Source: Oscillospiraceae bacterium | GTDB taxonomy: Bacteria; Bacillota; Clostridia; Monoglobales; WRAG01 | Reading direction: 5' to 3' | DNA: 58,305 nt | Assembly (NCBI GenBank): GCA_009780345.1 | Contig: WRAG01000011.1 | Coordinates: 1 to 58,305, forward strand | In this document: positions 16,186 through 23,992 of the stretch, one piece after another | Layout: the number at the start of each line of letters is the position of its first letter | Position numbering within the stretch: the first letter of the stretch is position 1 | Notes under the pieces: model-generated | Told to the model about the DNA's origin: nothing | Seen by the model: the letters and a program-made list of their open reading frames with translations, nothing else | Database searches by the model: none | Translations under genes and position numbers: made by a program

Positions 16186-16200
16186 GACGGCGAGCTCGGC
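16165..16200. other. attR of element 1
   Basis: The element ends with CGCTATAAATTCAGTTCGGGG and crossover GA (16186-16187). cotJC resumes with CGGCGAGCTCGGC at 16188. Joined to 2632, it restores P32-D33-G34-E35 in frame. Confidence 0.75.
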
Positions 16201-16274
16201 GCATCTTTGCGATATTTATCGCAGCGATTCTCAATGCCTGATGGTATTACAAAGGGATTGCTGACCGATATAGG
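16188..16274 (+). CDS. cotJC: cotJC segment 2 of 3 (codons 33-62), flanked by both elements
   Basis: The 87-nt stretch reads (D)GELGASLRYLSQRFSMPD, then GITKGLLTDIG, which is exactly the missing middle of CotJC between the two other segments. It includes metal ligand E35. It has no start codon of its own and ends at the second junction, where TEVSK-stop follows if element 2 is not removed. Its presence shows that two separate insertions hit the same gene 85 bp apart, instead of one long element. Confidence 0.92.
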
Positions 16275-16294
16275 AACCGAAGTATCGAAATGAC
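16267..16294. other. attL of element 2
   Basis: cotJC GATATAGG meets the element at 16273-16274 (GG). The element half-site contains GTATCGAAATGAC (16282-16294). Its inverted partner GTCATTTTAATAC is at 21136-21148 (11 of 13 positions match). Confidence 0.75.
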
Positions 16295-16650
16295 GATTCT
16301 GGCTTTCAAGTAAGATACATAAATGTGAATGCCTTATTTTAACAATAGGAAGAAGCGGACAAATCTATGGAAAAGGAAAAAGAGTTTACGATGCGAGAGT
16401 TATTATGAATATATAAATAAAAAACACCAACACATTTGCCAATTTTAATGTAAAAATTCGAAAGAATATATTGATTTTCCGAGGAATAAGTGATAAAATG
16501 TGTTACTAAGTGAATGTTTGGGTTTAGAAAAATTACAAAGGAATTTCGGACTTGAAAATAGGATTAAATCTATTCCGTTGTGCGGCATTGTGTGTGATAT
16601 AAACAGACATAAAAATATAAAGTTATTTCATTTTAATTTGGAGGTGCTTT
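16283..16650. other. Leader region of the methyltransferase gene in element 2
   Basis: No convincing gene is seen. Short readable stretches occur (about 16338-16394, and from about 16495 overlapping the next start) but neither has a ribosome site. They might be decayed coding remnants. A good ribosome site (GGAGGTG) precedes the gene at 16651. Confidence 0.4.
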
Positions 16651-18342
16651 ATGAAAAAGGAACTTCAAAAAACATCTGATATAGACAAAAATATTATGCA
16701 ATATTTTAGACGCTATGCATCTAGGGATTCCGGTAACGGAGATGTTTATACTCCGAAAGAAATAGTGCAACTTATGGTTAAGCTTTGCCAACCGTCCGCC
16801 GGAACAATTTATGACCCTTGTTGCGGAAGCGGGGCTTTGTTAATAGGCGCTGCTGATTATGTAAGTGAAATTAAAGACATTAATTTATATGGTCAATGTG
16901 AAAATAGGGATACATACTGTCTGTGCAAAATCAATTTGTTTTTAAGAAATTTAGAAGCTAATTTGGAAATTCAAGATGATAAAGACGTTTTAAAAGATTT
17001 GCAACCAGGCTTAAAAGCAGATTACATTTTACTTAATCCGCCATTTAATCAAAATAATTGGGGAAAAAAGTATTTAAGAAATGATCAACGATGGCGTTAC
17101 GGAATACCTCCTGAAAAAAACGCTAATTTCGCTTGGTTGCAACACGCGATTTCCCATATGACTGATAATGGAAAAATTGTTACAATTATGCCTAATGGAG
17201 CCATGTTTAGCAAAATGGGGAATGAAAAAATCCGTGCGGCAATTATTGAGGATGACCTGATTGAATGTGTTATAACATTGCCAGGGAATCTTTTTTTCAA
17301 TACCAAGGTTCCTTGCTCAATTTGGATATTGAGTCGCAAAAAAGCACGAAAAGGCAATATTCTTTTTATTGACGCCAGAGATACGGGTTCTCTGTCCGCT
17401 TGGAAAAGAGTTCTGGGAGAAGATGATGTTTATGCAATTATTTCAGCTTACACAAATTTTAAAAACGAAGATATAATTGATATAGATATTCCTTACGCGA
17501 TCGCGACTATGGAAGATGTTGCTAATCAAGGGTACGATTTGTCTCCGGTAAGATATATAAAATATGAGTATAAAAAGTACAACGAGGCCGAACATAAAAA
17601 GAGTTTGGAACAGCTCAAAGAGAACGTGGATCGACTAATCGGTGAAAAAATCCTATCAGACAACAGATCAAAAAAATTATTGGATGATATAAATTTAAAA
17701 GCAAAATGGAGTAAACGAAATTTAACGGATTTATATGAAGTTTTTGGAGGGGTGGCTAAAAAAGGCAAGGAAAATTATGGGCATGGTTCTCCTTTTTTGA
17801 ATTTAAAAACAATTATCAATAATTTTTTTGTACCATATGAACTTGACGAATTGGTAAATTCAGACAAATACGAAAAATATACTCATTCTATAAAATCCGG
17901 AGATGTTTTTTTATCGCGCACAAGCGAGGACGCAGGTCAATTAGCCTTAAGTTGTGTTGCTTTAAAAGATTACTCCGAAGCAACATTTAACGCGTTTTCT
18001 AAAAGATTGCGACCGATAGATGATATGATAGATTCAAAATATGCTGCCGCGTATTTTCGTTCAGATTTTATTAGGCAAACTATAAAAAATATGGTATATG
18101 CTACTACTCGCGCTACACTTAATAATGATATGTTGTCTCGTATGCCTATTATATTTCCACCCAAAGATGAACAAATAAAAATTGGAGAGCTTATTTATCA
18201 GATCTCGCTAACAATAGAAAATGATAAAAATTTATCGAAAGAGGATATCAATAAGATTAAGAAAATTCAACAAGCAGTATTGGATTGCTTTATTTCTGAG
18301 CCGATTTATTCTTTTTTGCAAAGAGGAGAGTTAAACTTATGA
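16651..18342 (+). CDS. N-6 DNA methyltransferase fused to specificity (HsdS-like) domain
   Basis: The 563-aa adenine methyltransferase of a restriction-modification system has motif I YDPCCGSGALL (near residue 55) and motif IV LLNPPFNQN (near 130). The fold is HsdM-like (N6_Mtase). From about residue 340 to the end it has a target-recognition half, with a helix rich in KK and ending IINNFFVPYELDEL ... NNDMLSRMPIIFPPKDEQIKI, a classic HsdS end (I.PP..EQ..I). So methylation and recognition are in one chain. It overlaps the HNH nuclease gene by 4 nt (ATGA). GGAGGTG lies 6 nt before the start. Confidence 0.88.
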   Translation: MKKELQKTSDIDKNIMQYFRRYASRDSGNGDVYTPKEIVQLMVKLCQPSAGTIYDPCCGSGALLIGAADYVSEIKDINLYGQCENRDTYCLCKINLFLRNLEANLEIQDDKDVLKDLQPGLKADYILLNPPFNQNNWGKKYLRNDQRWRYGIPPEKNANFAWLQHAISHMTDNGKIVTIMPNGAMFSKMGNEKIRAAIIEDDLIECVITLPGNLFFNTKVPCSIWILSRKKARKGNILFIDARDTGSLSAWKRVLGEDDVYAIISAYTNFKNEDIIDIDIPYAIATMEDVANQGYDLSPVRYIKYEYKKYNEAEHKKSLEQLKENVDRLIGEKILSDNRSKKLLDDINLKAKWSKRNLTDLYEVFGGVAKKGKENYGHGSPFLNLKTIINNFFVPYELDELVNSDKYEKYTHSIKSGDVFLSRTSEDAGQLALSCVALKDYSEATFNAFSKRLRPIDDMIDSKYAAAYFRSDFIRQTIKNMVYATTRATLNNDMLSRMPIIFPPKDEQIKIGELIYQISLTIENDKNLSKEDINKIKKIQQAVLDCFISEPIYSFLQRGELNL

Positions 18343-19205
18343 GAAAAATAAATATAGGAGAACAATATCAGCTTGTTTTACTGCAATCAATCATGGAGTT
18401 GGGTGGTTCTTGCGCAAAATCTGAAGCATTAGAAAATATTCAAAATAATGCGTACTGGAAAATGAATGATGAAAATGACAGTTTTCGAAATTCAAGAAAA
18501 TCTGAACAGATATGGCGTAATGAATTTGCGCAAGCAAGAAGACGTCTTAAAGACCTGAAATACATAAGAGGAGAAACTCGCGATGTATGGGATATAACAC
18601 CGCAGGCAAGCGGATACCATAAGGAATTATCACAACGCATGGTGATAGAAATGTACGGCACTCGTTTTATCTTTACCGAAAAATTCTATAATAAAATAAG
18701 TTTTGAATTTGCAGAAAATATTGAAAGTGAAGAAGATGAACAATTAATACAAAATACATTTTTTGAACATTTTAATTTGGACAAAAAAGAAATAAAGTTA
18801 AAAGATATCCCAAAACCTAAAGGAAATGCCGCAAAAATAATAGGCTCTCGAAAAATTTATACAAGAAACCCTGTAATTTCACAAAGAGCGCTTGCGCTTG
18901 CCGATCATTTATGTGAAGTGGATGCTACCCATACTTCGTTTATTCGACGTAATGCTGATGTTTTATATATGGAACCGCATCATTTTATTCCTATGAAGGA
19001 AACTGAACGCTTTGAAGTAAGTTTGGATAGAGAACGAAACATAATATGCTTATGTAGTAATTGCCATAATCTTTTGCATTACGGGAACAAAGAGAGCGTT
19101 AAAAAAATGTTAACTTTTTTATTTAAAAAAAGAAAACTTGCTCTTACTAAAATACTTGGCAGACAATTATCTCTTGAGGAATTATTCAAAATATATCAAG
19201 TTTAA
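18339..19205 (+). CDS. Restriction endonuclease, winged-helix (Mrr_N-like) plus HNH domain
   Basis: The 288-aa protein has an N-terminal winged helix (about residues 5-95, VLLQSIMELGGSCAKSEALE ... WDITPQASGYHKEL), as seen in Mrr-type nucleases. A C-terminal HNH nuclease (about 195-250) carries MEPHHFIPMKET, then ICLCSNCHNLLHYG. The His-Asn-His ligands and CxxC zinc motif are present. It is probably the cutting partner of the upstream methyltransferase, making a compact two-gene R-M system with HNH chemistry. It ends near a strong terminator. Confidence 0.85.
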   Translation: MRKINIGEQYQLVLLQSIMELGGSCAKSEALENIQNNAYWKMNDENDSFRNSRKSEQIWRNEFAQARRRLKDLKYIRGETRDVWDITPQASGYHKELSQRMVIEMYGTRFIFTEKFYNKISFEFAENIESEEDEQLIQNTFFEHFNLDKKEIKLKDIPKPKGNAAKIIGSRKIYTRNPVISQRALALADHLCEVDATHTSFIRRNADVLYMEPHHFIPMKETERFEVSLDRERNIICLCSNCHNLLHYGNKESVKKMLTFLFKKRKLALTKILGRQLSLEELFKIYQV

Positions 19206-19251
19206 TTTTGGCAGTTAACATTTCATATCGGACAAGCTGAGTATCATAAAC

Positions 19252-19287
19252 TAATACCAGACAAAAATTTGTCCGGTATTTTTTTAT
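19252..19287 (+). terminator. Rho-independent terminator after the R-M operon
   Basis: ATACC-A-GACAAA pairs with TTTGTC-C-GGTAT and is followed by T7. It separates the R-M genes from the recombinase unit. Confidence 0.85.
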
Positions 19288-19318
19288 ATTCAAAATCAAA
19301 TTGAAATGAGGTTGCCCA

Positions 19319-19513
19319 ATGGCGGCAAGATGTTTTAAACTTATAGAAATCACTAAAGCTGAAAGTCAAATTGACGATAATATAATTAAAAACTTTACAA
19401 CAAATTTTCAAGAAGCGTTACTACTGTCGCTATTGGAGAAGAGTCTCCTGAATCAATGGCAGTTTGAGCAATGCATGGAAGAAATAAAGATAAAAGGGAC
19501 TTACAAGCGATGA
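19319..19513 (+). CDS. SHOCT-like small protein next to the recombinase
   Basis: The 64-aa protein ends with the pattern LLSLLEKSLLNQWQFEQCMEEI, a SHOCT-like helical pair (two short helices) often seen in small proteins near clostridial recombinases. The ribosome site is GAGG about 9 nt upstream. The large recombinase follows 32 nt later. It could be a regulator or directionality factor for element 2; evidence is positional. Confidence 0.65.
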   Translation: MAARCFKLIEITKAESQIDDNIIKNFTTNFQEALLLSLLEKSLLNQWQFEQCMEEIKIKGTYKR

Positions 19514-19545
19514 TATAAATAGGCTATAATGTTGAAAATGAGGCG

Positions 19546-21156
19546 ATGCGGTTGTATAATGTAAATTCAGTCGATAAAATCCAAAAGGTGGCGGCTTATT
19601 GTCGTGTGTCAACGGACAAGGACGACCAGGTGAACTCTTTGGAAAGTCAAAAGAAATTTTTTCGAGACTACATAGAGCACAACGCATTTTGGGAACTTAC
19701 CGAAGTGTATGTGGACGAAGGAATAACCGGAACTTCCACTAAAAAACGTCATGCTTTTAATCGAATGATGATTGATGCTGAAAACAGGCAATTTGATTTA
19801 ATTATAACGAAAGAAATCAGTCGTTTTGCCCGGAACACGTTGGATAGTATTTTCTATACCCGAAAATTAAAAAACATTGGTATCGGCGTTATTTTTATGA
19901 ACGATAATATCAATACTTTGGATGCTGATGCCGAACTTCGACTGACTATTATGTCGTCGATTGCGCAAGAGGAAAGCCGCAAGACTTCCGACCGTGTGAA
20001 GTGGGGGCAAAAGCGGAGAATGGAACAAGGCGTAGTATTCGGCAGAGATATGTTGGGGTATAATGTACGAGGCGGCAAGTTGTATATCAACGATGATGGC
20101 GCGAAAATTGTGCGGCTTATTTTTCATAAATTTGTCAACGAAGGGAAAGGCACTTATGTCATTGCCCGTGAATTACAGGAAGCAGGACTTCGAACCTCTA
20201 CATATATGAAAACTTGGTCTAATACGGTTATTTTAAGAGTTTTGCGAAACGAAAAATATTGTGGTGACCTGGTGCAGAAAAAGACTTATACTCCAAGCTA
20301 TCTGACTCACGAGAAACGATACAATCGCGGCGAAGAAGAATTAGTTGTACTTCGAGACCATCACGAGCCTATTATAGGCCGAGAATTGTTTGACAAAGCA
20401 CAGTTGGAACTTGCGCGACGTTCGCCGTCAGACGAACAGAAGGCCAAACACTCCAACCGATATTGTTTTTCGGGAAAAATCAAATGCGGGATTTGCAGTT
20501 TTTCGTATGTATCGCGCACAAAAAATCGAAAAAACAAAAGCATATATAAAGCGTGGAGGTGTTATGAAGGTACGCGGCACGGCGCACCGCATATTGATAA
20601 AGCGGGAAATCAAGTTGGATGTTCAGGAATGTCAATTAACGATGATGATACTAAAACTATCTGTCGAGAAGTTGTGAAAAATCTTCAGATTGAACGTGAA
20701 AATATTGTAAATAATCTTGCCGGAATTATTAAAAAGGTTATGGATTCAGAAAATGGCGAAAATAAAATCGAGAATTCACAGTCAAAACTCGCCCAAATAT
20801 CCGATAAAAAACGGCGACTTCTTGAGTTGTATATGAATAAGGATATTAGTAAGCAGGATTTTCAGGAGATGAATGCGAAGTATGATGCGGAATCGATAGT
20901 CTTGGCTGAAAAAATTAGCGTTCATCAAAATCAACAGAAGCTCTCGCAAAGTCAAAATGTTTTATTGGCAGAAATAAATTTAACGTTAAAAGATCTTGTT
21001 TATGGCGATGAATGGAACGATACTTTCTATCGTCATATTTTAGATAAAATAGTGGTTTATAAGAAGAATCAAATTGAGGTGCAACTCAATTTTTCATCCA
21101 CAAAATGGCGGTTTGCAAGACTCCAAGTAGCTGGTGTCATTTTAATACCTCAATAG
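19546..21156 (+). CDS. Large serine recombinase (element 2 integrase/excisionase)
   Basis: The 536-aa protein has a catalytic domain (about residues 10-160) that starts VAAYCRVSTDKDDQVNS with the nucleophile serine. The Arg motif is ITKEISRFARNTLD. The recombinase domain includes LGYNVRGGKLYIND. A zinc ribbon (KCGICSFSY ... WRCYEGTRH ... GCSG) and a C-terminal coiled coil follow. The stop codon TAG is formed by the element end plus the crossover GG (21154-21156), so the gene runs right up to the junction. It is a different lineage from the element 1 recombinase by eye, consistent with separate insertions. Confidence 0.95.
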   Translation: MRLYNVNSVDKIQKVAAYCRVSTDKDDQVNSLESQKKFFRDYIEHNAFWELTEVYVDEGITGTSTKKRHAFNRMMIDAENRQFDLIITKEISRFARNTLDSIFYTRKLKNIGIGVIFMNDNINTLDADAELRLTIMSSIAQEESRKTSDRVKWGQKRRMEQGVVFGRDMLGYNVRGGKLYINDDGAKIVRLIFHKFVNEGKGTYVIARELQEAGLRTSTYMKTWSNTVILRVLRNEKYCGDLVQKKTYTPSYLTHEKRYNRGEEELVVLRDHHEPIIGRELFDKAQLELARRSPSDEQKAKHSNRYCFSGKIKCGICSFSYVSRTKNRKNKSIYKAWRCYEGTRHGAPHIDKAGNQVGCSGMSINDDDTKTICREVVKNLQIERENIVNNLAGIIKKVMDSENGENKIENSQSKLAQISDKKRRLLELYMNKDISKQDFQEMNAKYDAESIVLAEKISVHQNQQKLSQSQNVLLAEINLTLKDLVYGDEWNDTFYRHILDKIVVYKKNQIEVQLNFSSTKWRFARLQVAGVILIPQ

Positions 21157-21168
21157 GCACCGAAGAAC
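21136..21168. other. attR of element 2
   Basis: The element-side arm GTCATTTTAATAC (21136-21148), then CTCAATA, crossover GG (21156-21157), and host cotJC CACCGAAGAACTT. It completes the 42-bp symmetric attP with the attL half at 16275-16294. Confidence 0.75.
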
Positions 21169-21566
21169 TTGGGCATTTAGAAATGGTCGGAACTTTGGTC
21201 ACGCAGCTAACCCGAAACCTTTCGGCGTCAGAAATCGAAAAAAGCCCCATGGGCGCATACTACATTGACCACGGATTGGGAGTGTTCCCGACTTCGGCAA
21301 GCGGAATGCCGTGGACGGCTGCAAGCATGGCAGTAAAAGGCGACCCAATCGCCGATTTAGTTGAAGACTTGGCAGCAGAGCAAAAAGCGCGCGCAACTTA
21401 TGACAATATTTTACGCGTATGCGATGACCCCGATGTAAGCGACGTAATCAAATTCCTGCGCCAACGAGAAATTGTGCATTTCCAGCGCTTTGGTGAAGCG
21501 TTGGATATGGTTCAGAATAAGCGAGATGAGAAGAAATCGTATGTTAACGGAATGAAAAACAACTAA
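21158..21566 (+). CDS. cotJC: cotJC segment 3 of 3 (end of codon 62 to codon 197)
   Basis: It encodes the C-terminal two thirds of the manganese-catalase-like coat protein: TEELGHLEMVGTLV ... AAEQKARATYD ... RQREIVHFQRF. Metal ligands E65, H68, E136 and H169 are at family spacing. There is no ribosome site at 21105, where an ATG frame opens inside the recombinase gene, so the segment is silent unless both elements are removed. It ends before a strong terminator at 21573-21600. Segments 1+2+3 give a 594-nt (198-codon) gene without stops. Confidence 0.92.
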
Positions 21567-21572
21567 AACAAT

Positions 21573-21600
21573 AAAAAACCGCCGAAAGGCGGTTTTTTTT
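21573..21600. terminator. Rho-independent terminator of the cotJ operon
   Basis: AAAAAACCGCC-GAAA-GGCGGTTTTTTTT. It is shared by the convergent SASP gene. Confidence 0.92.
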
Positions 21601-21601
21601 G

Positions 21602-21838
21602 TTACGAATTCAACATTTGTTGCTGTTGCGCGGCGATCATTCGTTTTACCATTTCTCCGCCGATAGGGCCGCCCTCGCTGCCGTTTTGTCGCGCCGTAAG
21701 ATCGCCTTTGTAATGGTCGTTATTTTCTTTGCAAAATTGCGTTCGACCTAAATCGGCGGCGCATTCAAACTTAAGTTTTTGCATAGCGTCGTAAGATTCC
21801 GGGTGCAAAAGCCTTGACTTTCTATAGTTTCTTCCCAT
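21602..21838 (-). CDS. Alpha/beta-type small acid-soluble spore protein (divergent)
   Basis: The 78-aa protein belongs to the SASP family that coats and protects spore DNA. The C-terminal family signature is GSEGGPIGGEMVKRMIAAQQQQM. The region KFECAADLG matches the germination-protease cleavage site (normally FE-IA). The N-terminus RNYRKSRLLHPESYDAM is longer than classic SspA/B. The gene has a GAGGAGG site and its own terminator. Spore-forming lifestyle is supported. Confidence 0.85.
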   Translation of the reverse strand: MGRNYRKSRLLHPESYDAMQKLKFECAADLGRTQFCKENNDHYKGDLTARQNGSEGGPIGGEMVKRMIAAQQQQMLNS

Positions 21839-21946
21839 TAATAACCCTCCTCAATAAATTTTTATTAAAAATTTCGACAATATTATTTTTTGCGAATTTA
21901 ATAATTTTATGTTGTGTTATTTTTGGCGATTTTGAGAAAAATTTTG

Positions 21947-21975
21947 TTGAAAAATTGTTTTTTTTGTGTTATACT
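21947..21975 (+). promoter_or_regulatory. SigA promoter of the two-component operon
   Basis: TTGAAA (21947-21952), 17 bp spacer, TATACT (21970-21975), 22 bp before the response-regulator ATG. Confidence 0.75.
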
Positions 21976-21997
21976 ATTGCTATAAAGGGGGATTTAT

Positions 21998-22669
21998 ATG
22001 GCACGGAAAATATATTTAGTTGAAGACGAATTAAGCTTGAAAACGCTTTTGGAAAAGTATTTGCAAAATGACGGATATGAAGTCGTTTCTTTTTCTGACG
22101 GTGTTTCGGCAATTAATCGAATAAAAGACGAGCCGGATTTGTGGGTTCTTGATATTATGCTTCCCGGCGCTGACGGATACGAAATTATTCAAAAAATTAA
22201 AGAGCATAAAAAAAACACGCCGGTGATATTTATATCTGCCAGAAGTGAAGAGCTTGACCGCGTTGTCGGGTTAGAACTTGGAAGTGATGACTATCTTTCG
22301 AAACCGTTCCTGCCGCGCGAGCTTGTAATCCGGGTAAACAAATTGATGGAAAGAATTTATAACGACCGAGAAGTTGACGGCACTTTTTATATACACGGAT
22401 ATAAAATCAATAGAAATCAGCATATCGTGCTTATGGACGATGTGAAAATTTCGCTGACCCATAACGAGTTCGAGTTGCTTATGTATTTTATCGATAATAG
22501 AAATAACGTGTTGACAAGAGAGCAAATTTTAGAAAAAATTTGGGGAATCGACTATTTCGGTTCTGACAGAGTGGTCGACGACACAATCAGGCGCTTGCGG
22601 AAAAAGCTAAAACATTTAGGAATTGAAACCGTATATGGTTATGGCTATAGATTGGGTTGTGATGAATAA
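21998..22669 (+). CDS. OmpR/PhoB-family response regulator
   Basis: The 223-aa protein has a receiver domain (residues 1-120): IYLVEDELSLKT acidic pocket, phospho-Asp in LWVLDIMLPGADGYE (about residue 51), conserved Thr/Ser in VIFISARS and Lys in YLSKPF. The C-terminal winged helix ends RRLRKKLKHLGIETVYGYGYRL. The histidine kinase starts in the stop codon (1-nt overlap), so it is one operon. Its target genes are unknown. Confidence 0.93.
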   Translation: MARKIYLVEDELSLKTLLEKYLQNDGYEVVSFSDGVSAINRIKDEPDLWVLDIMLPGADGYEIIQKIKEHKKNTPVIFISARSEELDRVVGLELGSDDYLSKPFLPRELVIRVNKLMERIYNDREVDGTFYIHGYKINRNQHIVLMDDVKISLTHNEFELLMYFIDNRNNVLTREQILEKIWGIDYFGSDRVVDDTIRRLRKKLKHLGIETVYGYGYRLGCDE

Positions 22670-23988
22670 TGAGATTTAGGTTTAAAACAATTACAATGCG
22701 AATGTGGGCGGCGTTTACGGCGATAGTTCTGTTGCTTACCGTGTCTTTGTATTTGATGCAAGTGTTTATTTTTAGAGGCATAGAGACTCAGGATAGAATT
22801 CACGACTTAATTTTCACGCATGAAATGCTTTTAGAACTTGAGTTTCACGAGTTTGCCACATTAACCGAGTATAGCGCTTTGCAAGGGATTTTACATTTTT
22901 TATACTACGACGGAATCATATACAGAGTAAGCGTTTATCCTCTAACTTTATGCGATATACAATGTGACGGCAGATATTTGTTCGCGAGTTTCGCAGAGCT
23001 GGGCATGAGAAGCGAAATTATCACCCAGCATTGGGACGGTACGGATTATATCATCGCGATTACCGAAGCAGCCGACGGATCGTTTTTGTTTTCATACATA
23101 CCGAATGTTCACGATCATACTTTTACATATTTCCTGTTTGTCGCAAGCGGAGTATTTATACTTATAGGGCTGGCAACGGCGCAGCTTACAACAATATACA
23201 TATCGAAACCATTTGCCAAACTTGACAAATTCACAAAAAAGATCGCCGCCAAAGATTGGAGCGAGCCGATAATAATAGACAGCCATGACGAAATCGGGCG
23301 ATTTGCCGAATCAATAAATAAAATGCAAGAAGACCTTAAACGTGCCGATCAACAAGAGAAAAACTTTTTTCAAAACATGTCGCACGATTTGAAGACGCCG
23401 ACTATGGTTATTATGAGCCACGCAGACGCTATAGTCGACGGCGTTCATGTTGATTCTCTCGAAAAAACCGCGCAAATTATCAGGGATGAATCATTAAGGC
23501 TTAGCCAACGAATTAACCAGCTTTTGTATTACAGCACGCTTGATTACGTTCTTGAGCATAATAAAGTTTCTGTAATTGAATTAGACAAAGTCGTAAATAA
23601 CGTTATTGACAAATTTGAAATTATCGGAGATCACCTTGATTTTGATTTAGATATCGAAAAAGTCAAAATTAAAGGTGATTATGAAAAATTTACGATTGCA
23701 ATTGAGAATATTTGGGATAACGCTCTTCGGCATGCAAAAACTCGAGTATCTGTTTCGCTTAAATCGCACGGAAATTTTGCAAGGCTTGAATTTTTCAACG
23801 ATGGTGATACTATAAATCTTAAAGATATTGGCAAAGTTTTTGATAGCTTGTATAAAGGCGAAAAAGGGAATTATGGTCTAGGGCTTCCTATAGCTAAGAA
23901 AATCGTCGAATTTTTCGGCGGAACAATTTGGGTGGAAAATAAAGAAAACGGCGTAAACTTTATCCTTGAGGGACCAATTGTTGACTGA
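22669..23988 (+). CDS. Sensor histidine kinase
   Basis: The 439-aa protein has TM1 near residues 10-32, an extracytoplasmic sensor of about 130 aa, and TM2 near 160-182 (FVASGVFILIGLATAQLT). HAMP (about 183-235) is followed by HisKA with the phospho-His in FFQNMSHDLKTPTMVIM, and HATPase N-box IENIWDNALRHAKT and GLGLPIAKKIVEFFGG. No known sensor domain is recognised, so the signal cannot be named. It works with the regulator at 21998. Confidence 0.93.
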   Translation: MRFRFKTITMRMWAAFTAIVLLLTVSLYLMQVFIFRGIETQDRIHDLIFTHEMLLELEFHEFATLTEYSALQGILHFLYYDGIIYRVSVYPLTLCDIQCDGRYLFASFAELGMRSEIITQHWDGTDYIIAITEAADGSFLFSYIPNVHDHTFTYFLFVASGVFILIGLATAQLTTIYISKPFAKLDKFTKKIAAKDWSEPIIIDSHDEIGRFAESINKMQEDLKRADQQEKNFFQNMSHDLKTPTMVIMSHADAIVDGVHVDSLEKTAQIIRDESLRLSQRINQLLYYSTLDYVLEHNKVSVIELDKVVNNVIDKFEIIGDHLDFDLDIEKVKIKGDYEKFTIAIENIWDNALRHAKTRVSVSLKSHGNFARLEFFNDGDTINLKDIGKVFDSLYKGEKGNYGLGLPIAKKIVEFFGGTIWVENKENGVNFILEGPIVD

Positions 23989-23992
23989 TAAT

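Larger units (their letters stand above)
2631..16187. mobile_element. Element 1: 13.6-kb serine-recombinase element inside cotJC (skin-like)
   Basis: The boundaries are set by cotJC homology: coding sequence stops at 2630/2632 on the left and resumes at 16188 on the right, in the correct frame, with GA common to both junctions. The size is 13,555 bp. It is AT-rich and lacks the palindromic repeats that fill host intergenic DNA. It carries a large serine recombinase at the left edge, a tyrosine integrase with an attP-like region, a small resolvase, a VirD4-like ATPase and a Replic_Relax-like protein. It resembles an integrative mobilizable element with added cargo. No relaxase of a known family is obvious. 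Developmental excision is an inference from the position and precedents (skin in sigK). Confidence 0.9.
16273..21157. mobile_element. Element 2: 4.9-kb serine-recombinase element with restriction-modification cargo, inside cotJC
   Basis: The left junction lies after cotJC segment 2 and the right junction before cotJC segment 3, with ATAGG(A/C)ACCGAAG shared by both ends. The length is 4,883 bp. Symmetry of the joined ends (20 bp + GG + 20 bp with 13-bp inverted arms) points to GG as the crossover. Content: M.S-type methyltransferase, HNH nuclease, SHOCT-like protein and a large serine recombinase. It is AT-rich with no host repeats. Excision restores the cotJC frame; whether this occurs in sporulating cells is inferred. 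Confidence 0.9.

Noticed and set aside
16490-16660. A short GTG-start ORF before the methyltransferase
   Set aside because: It has readable codons but no ribosome site and it overlaps the next start; too weak to call.
2631-21157. A single 18.5-kb element inserted in cotJC
   Set aside because: A conserved middle part of CotJC (16188-16274) is found between two recombinase modules, so two insertions with separate junctions are required.
21105-21566. An independent gene starting at ATG 21105
   Set aside because: The first 20 codons are recombinase sequence in another frame without a ribosome site; homology to CotJC begins only at the junction.
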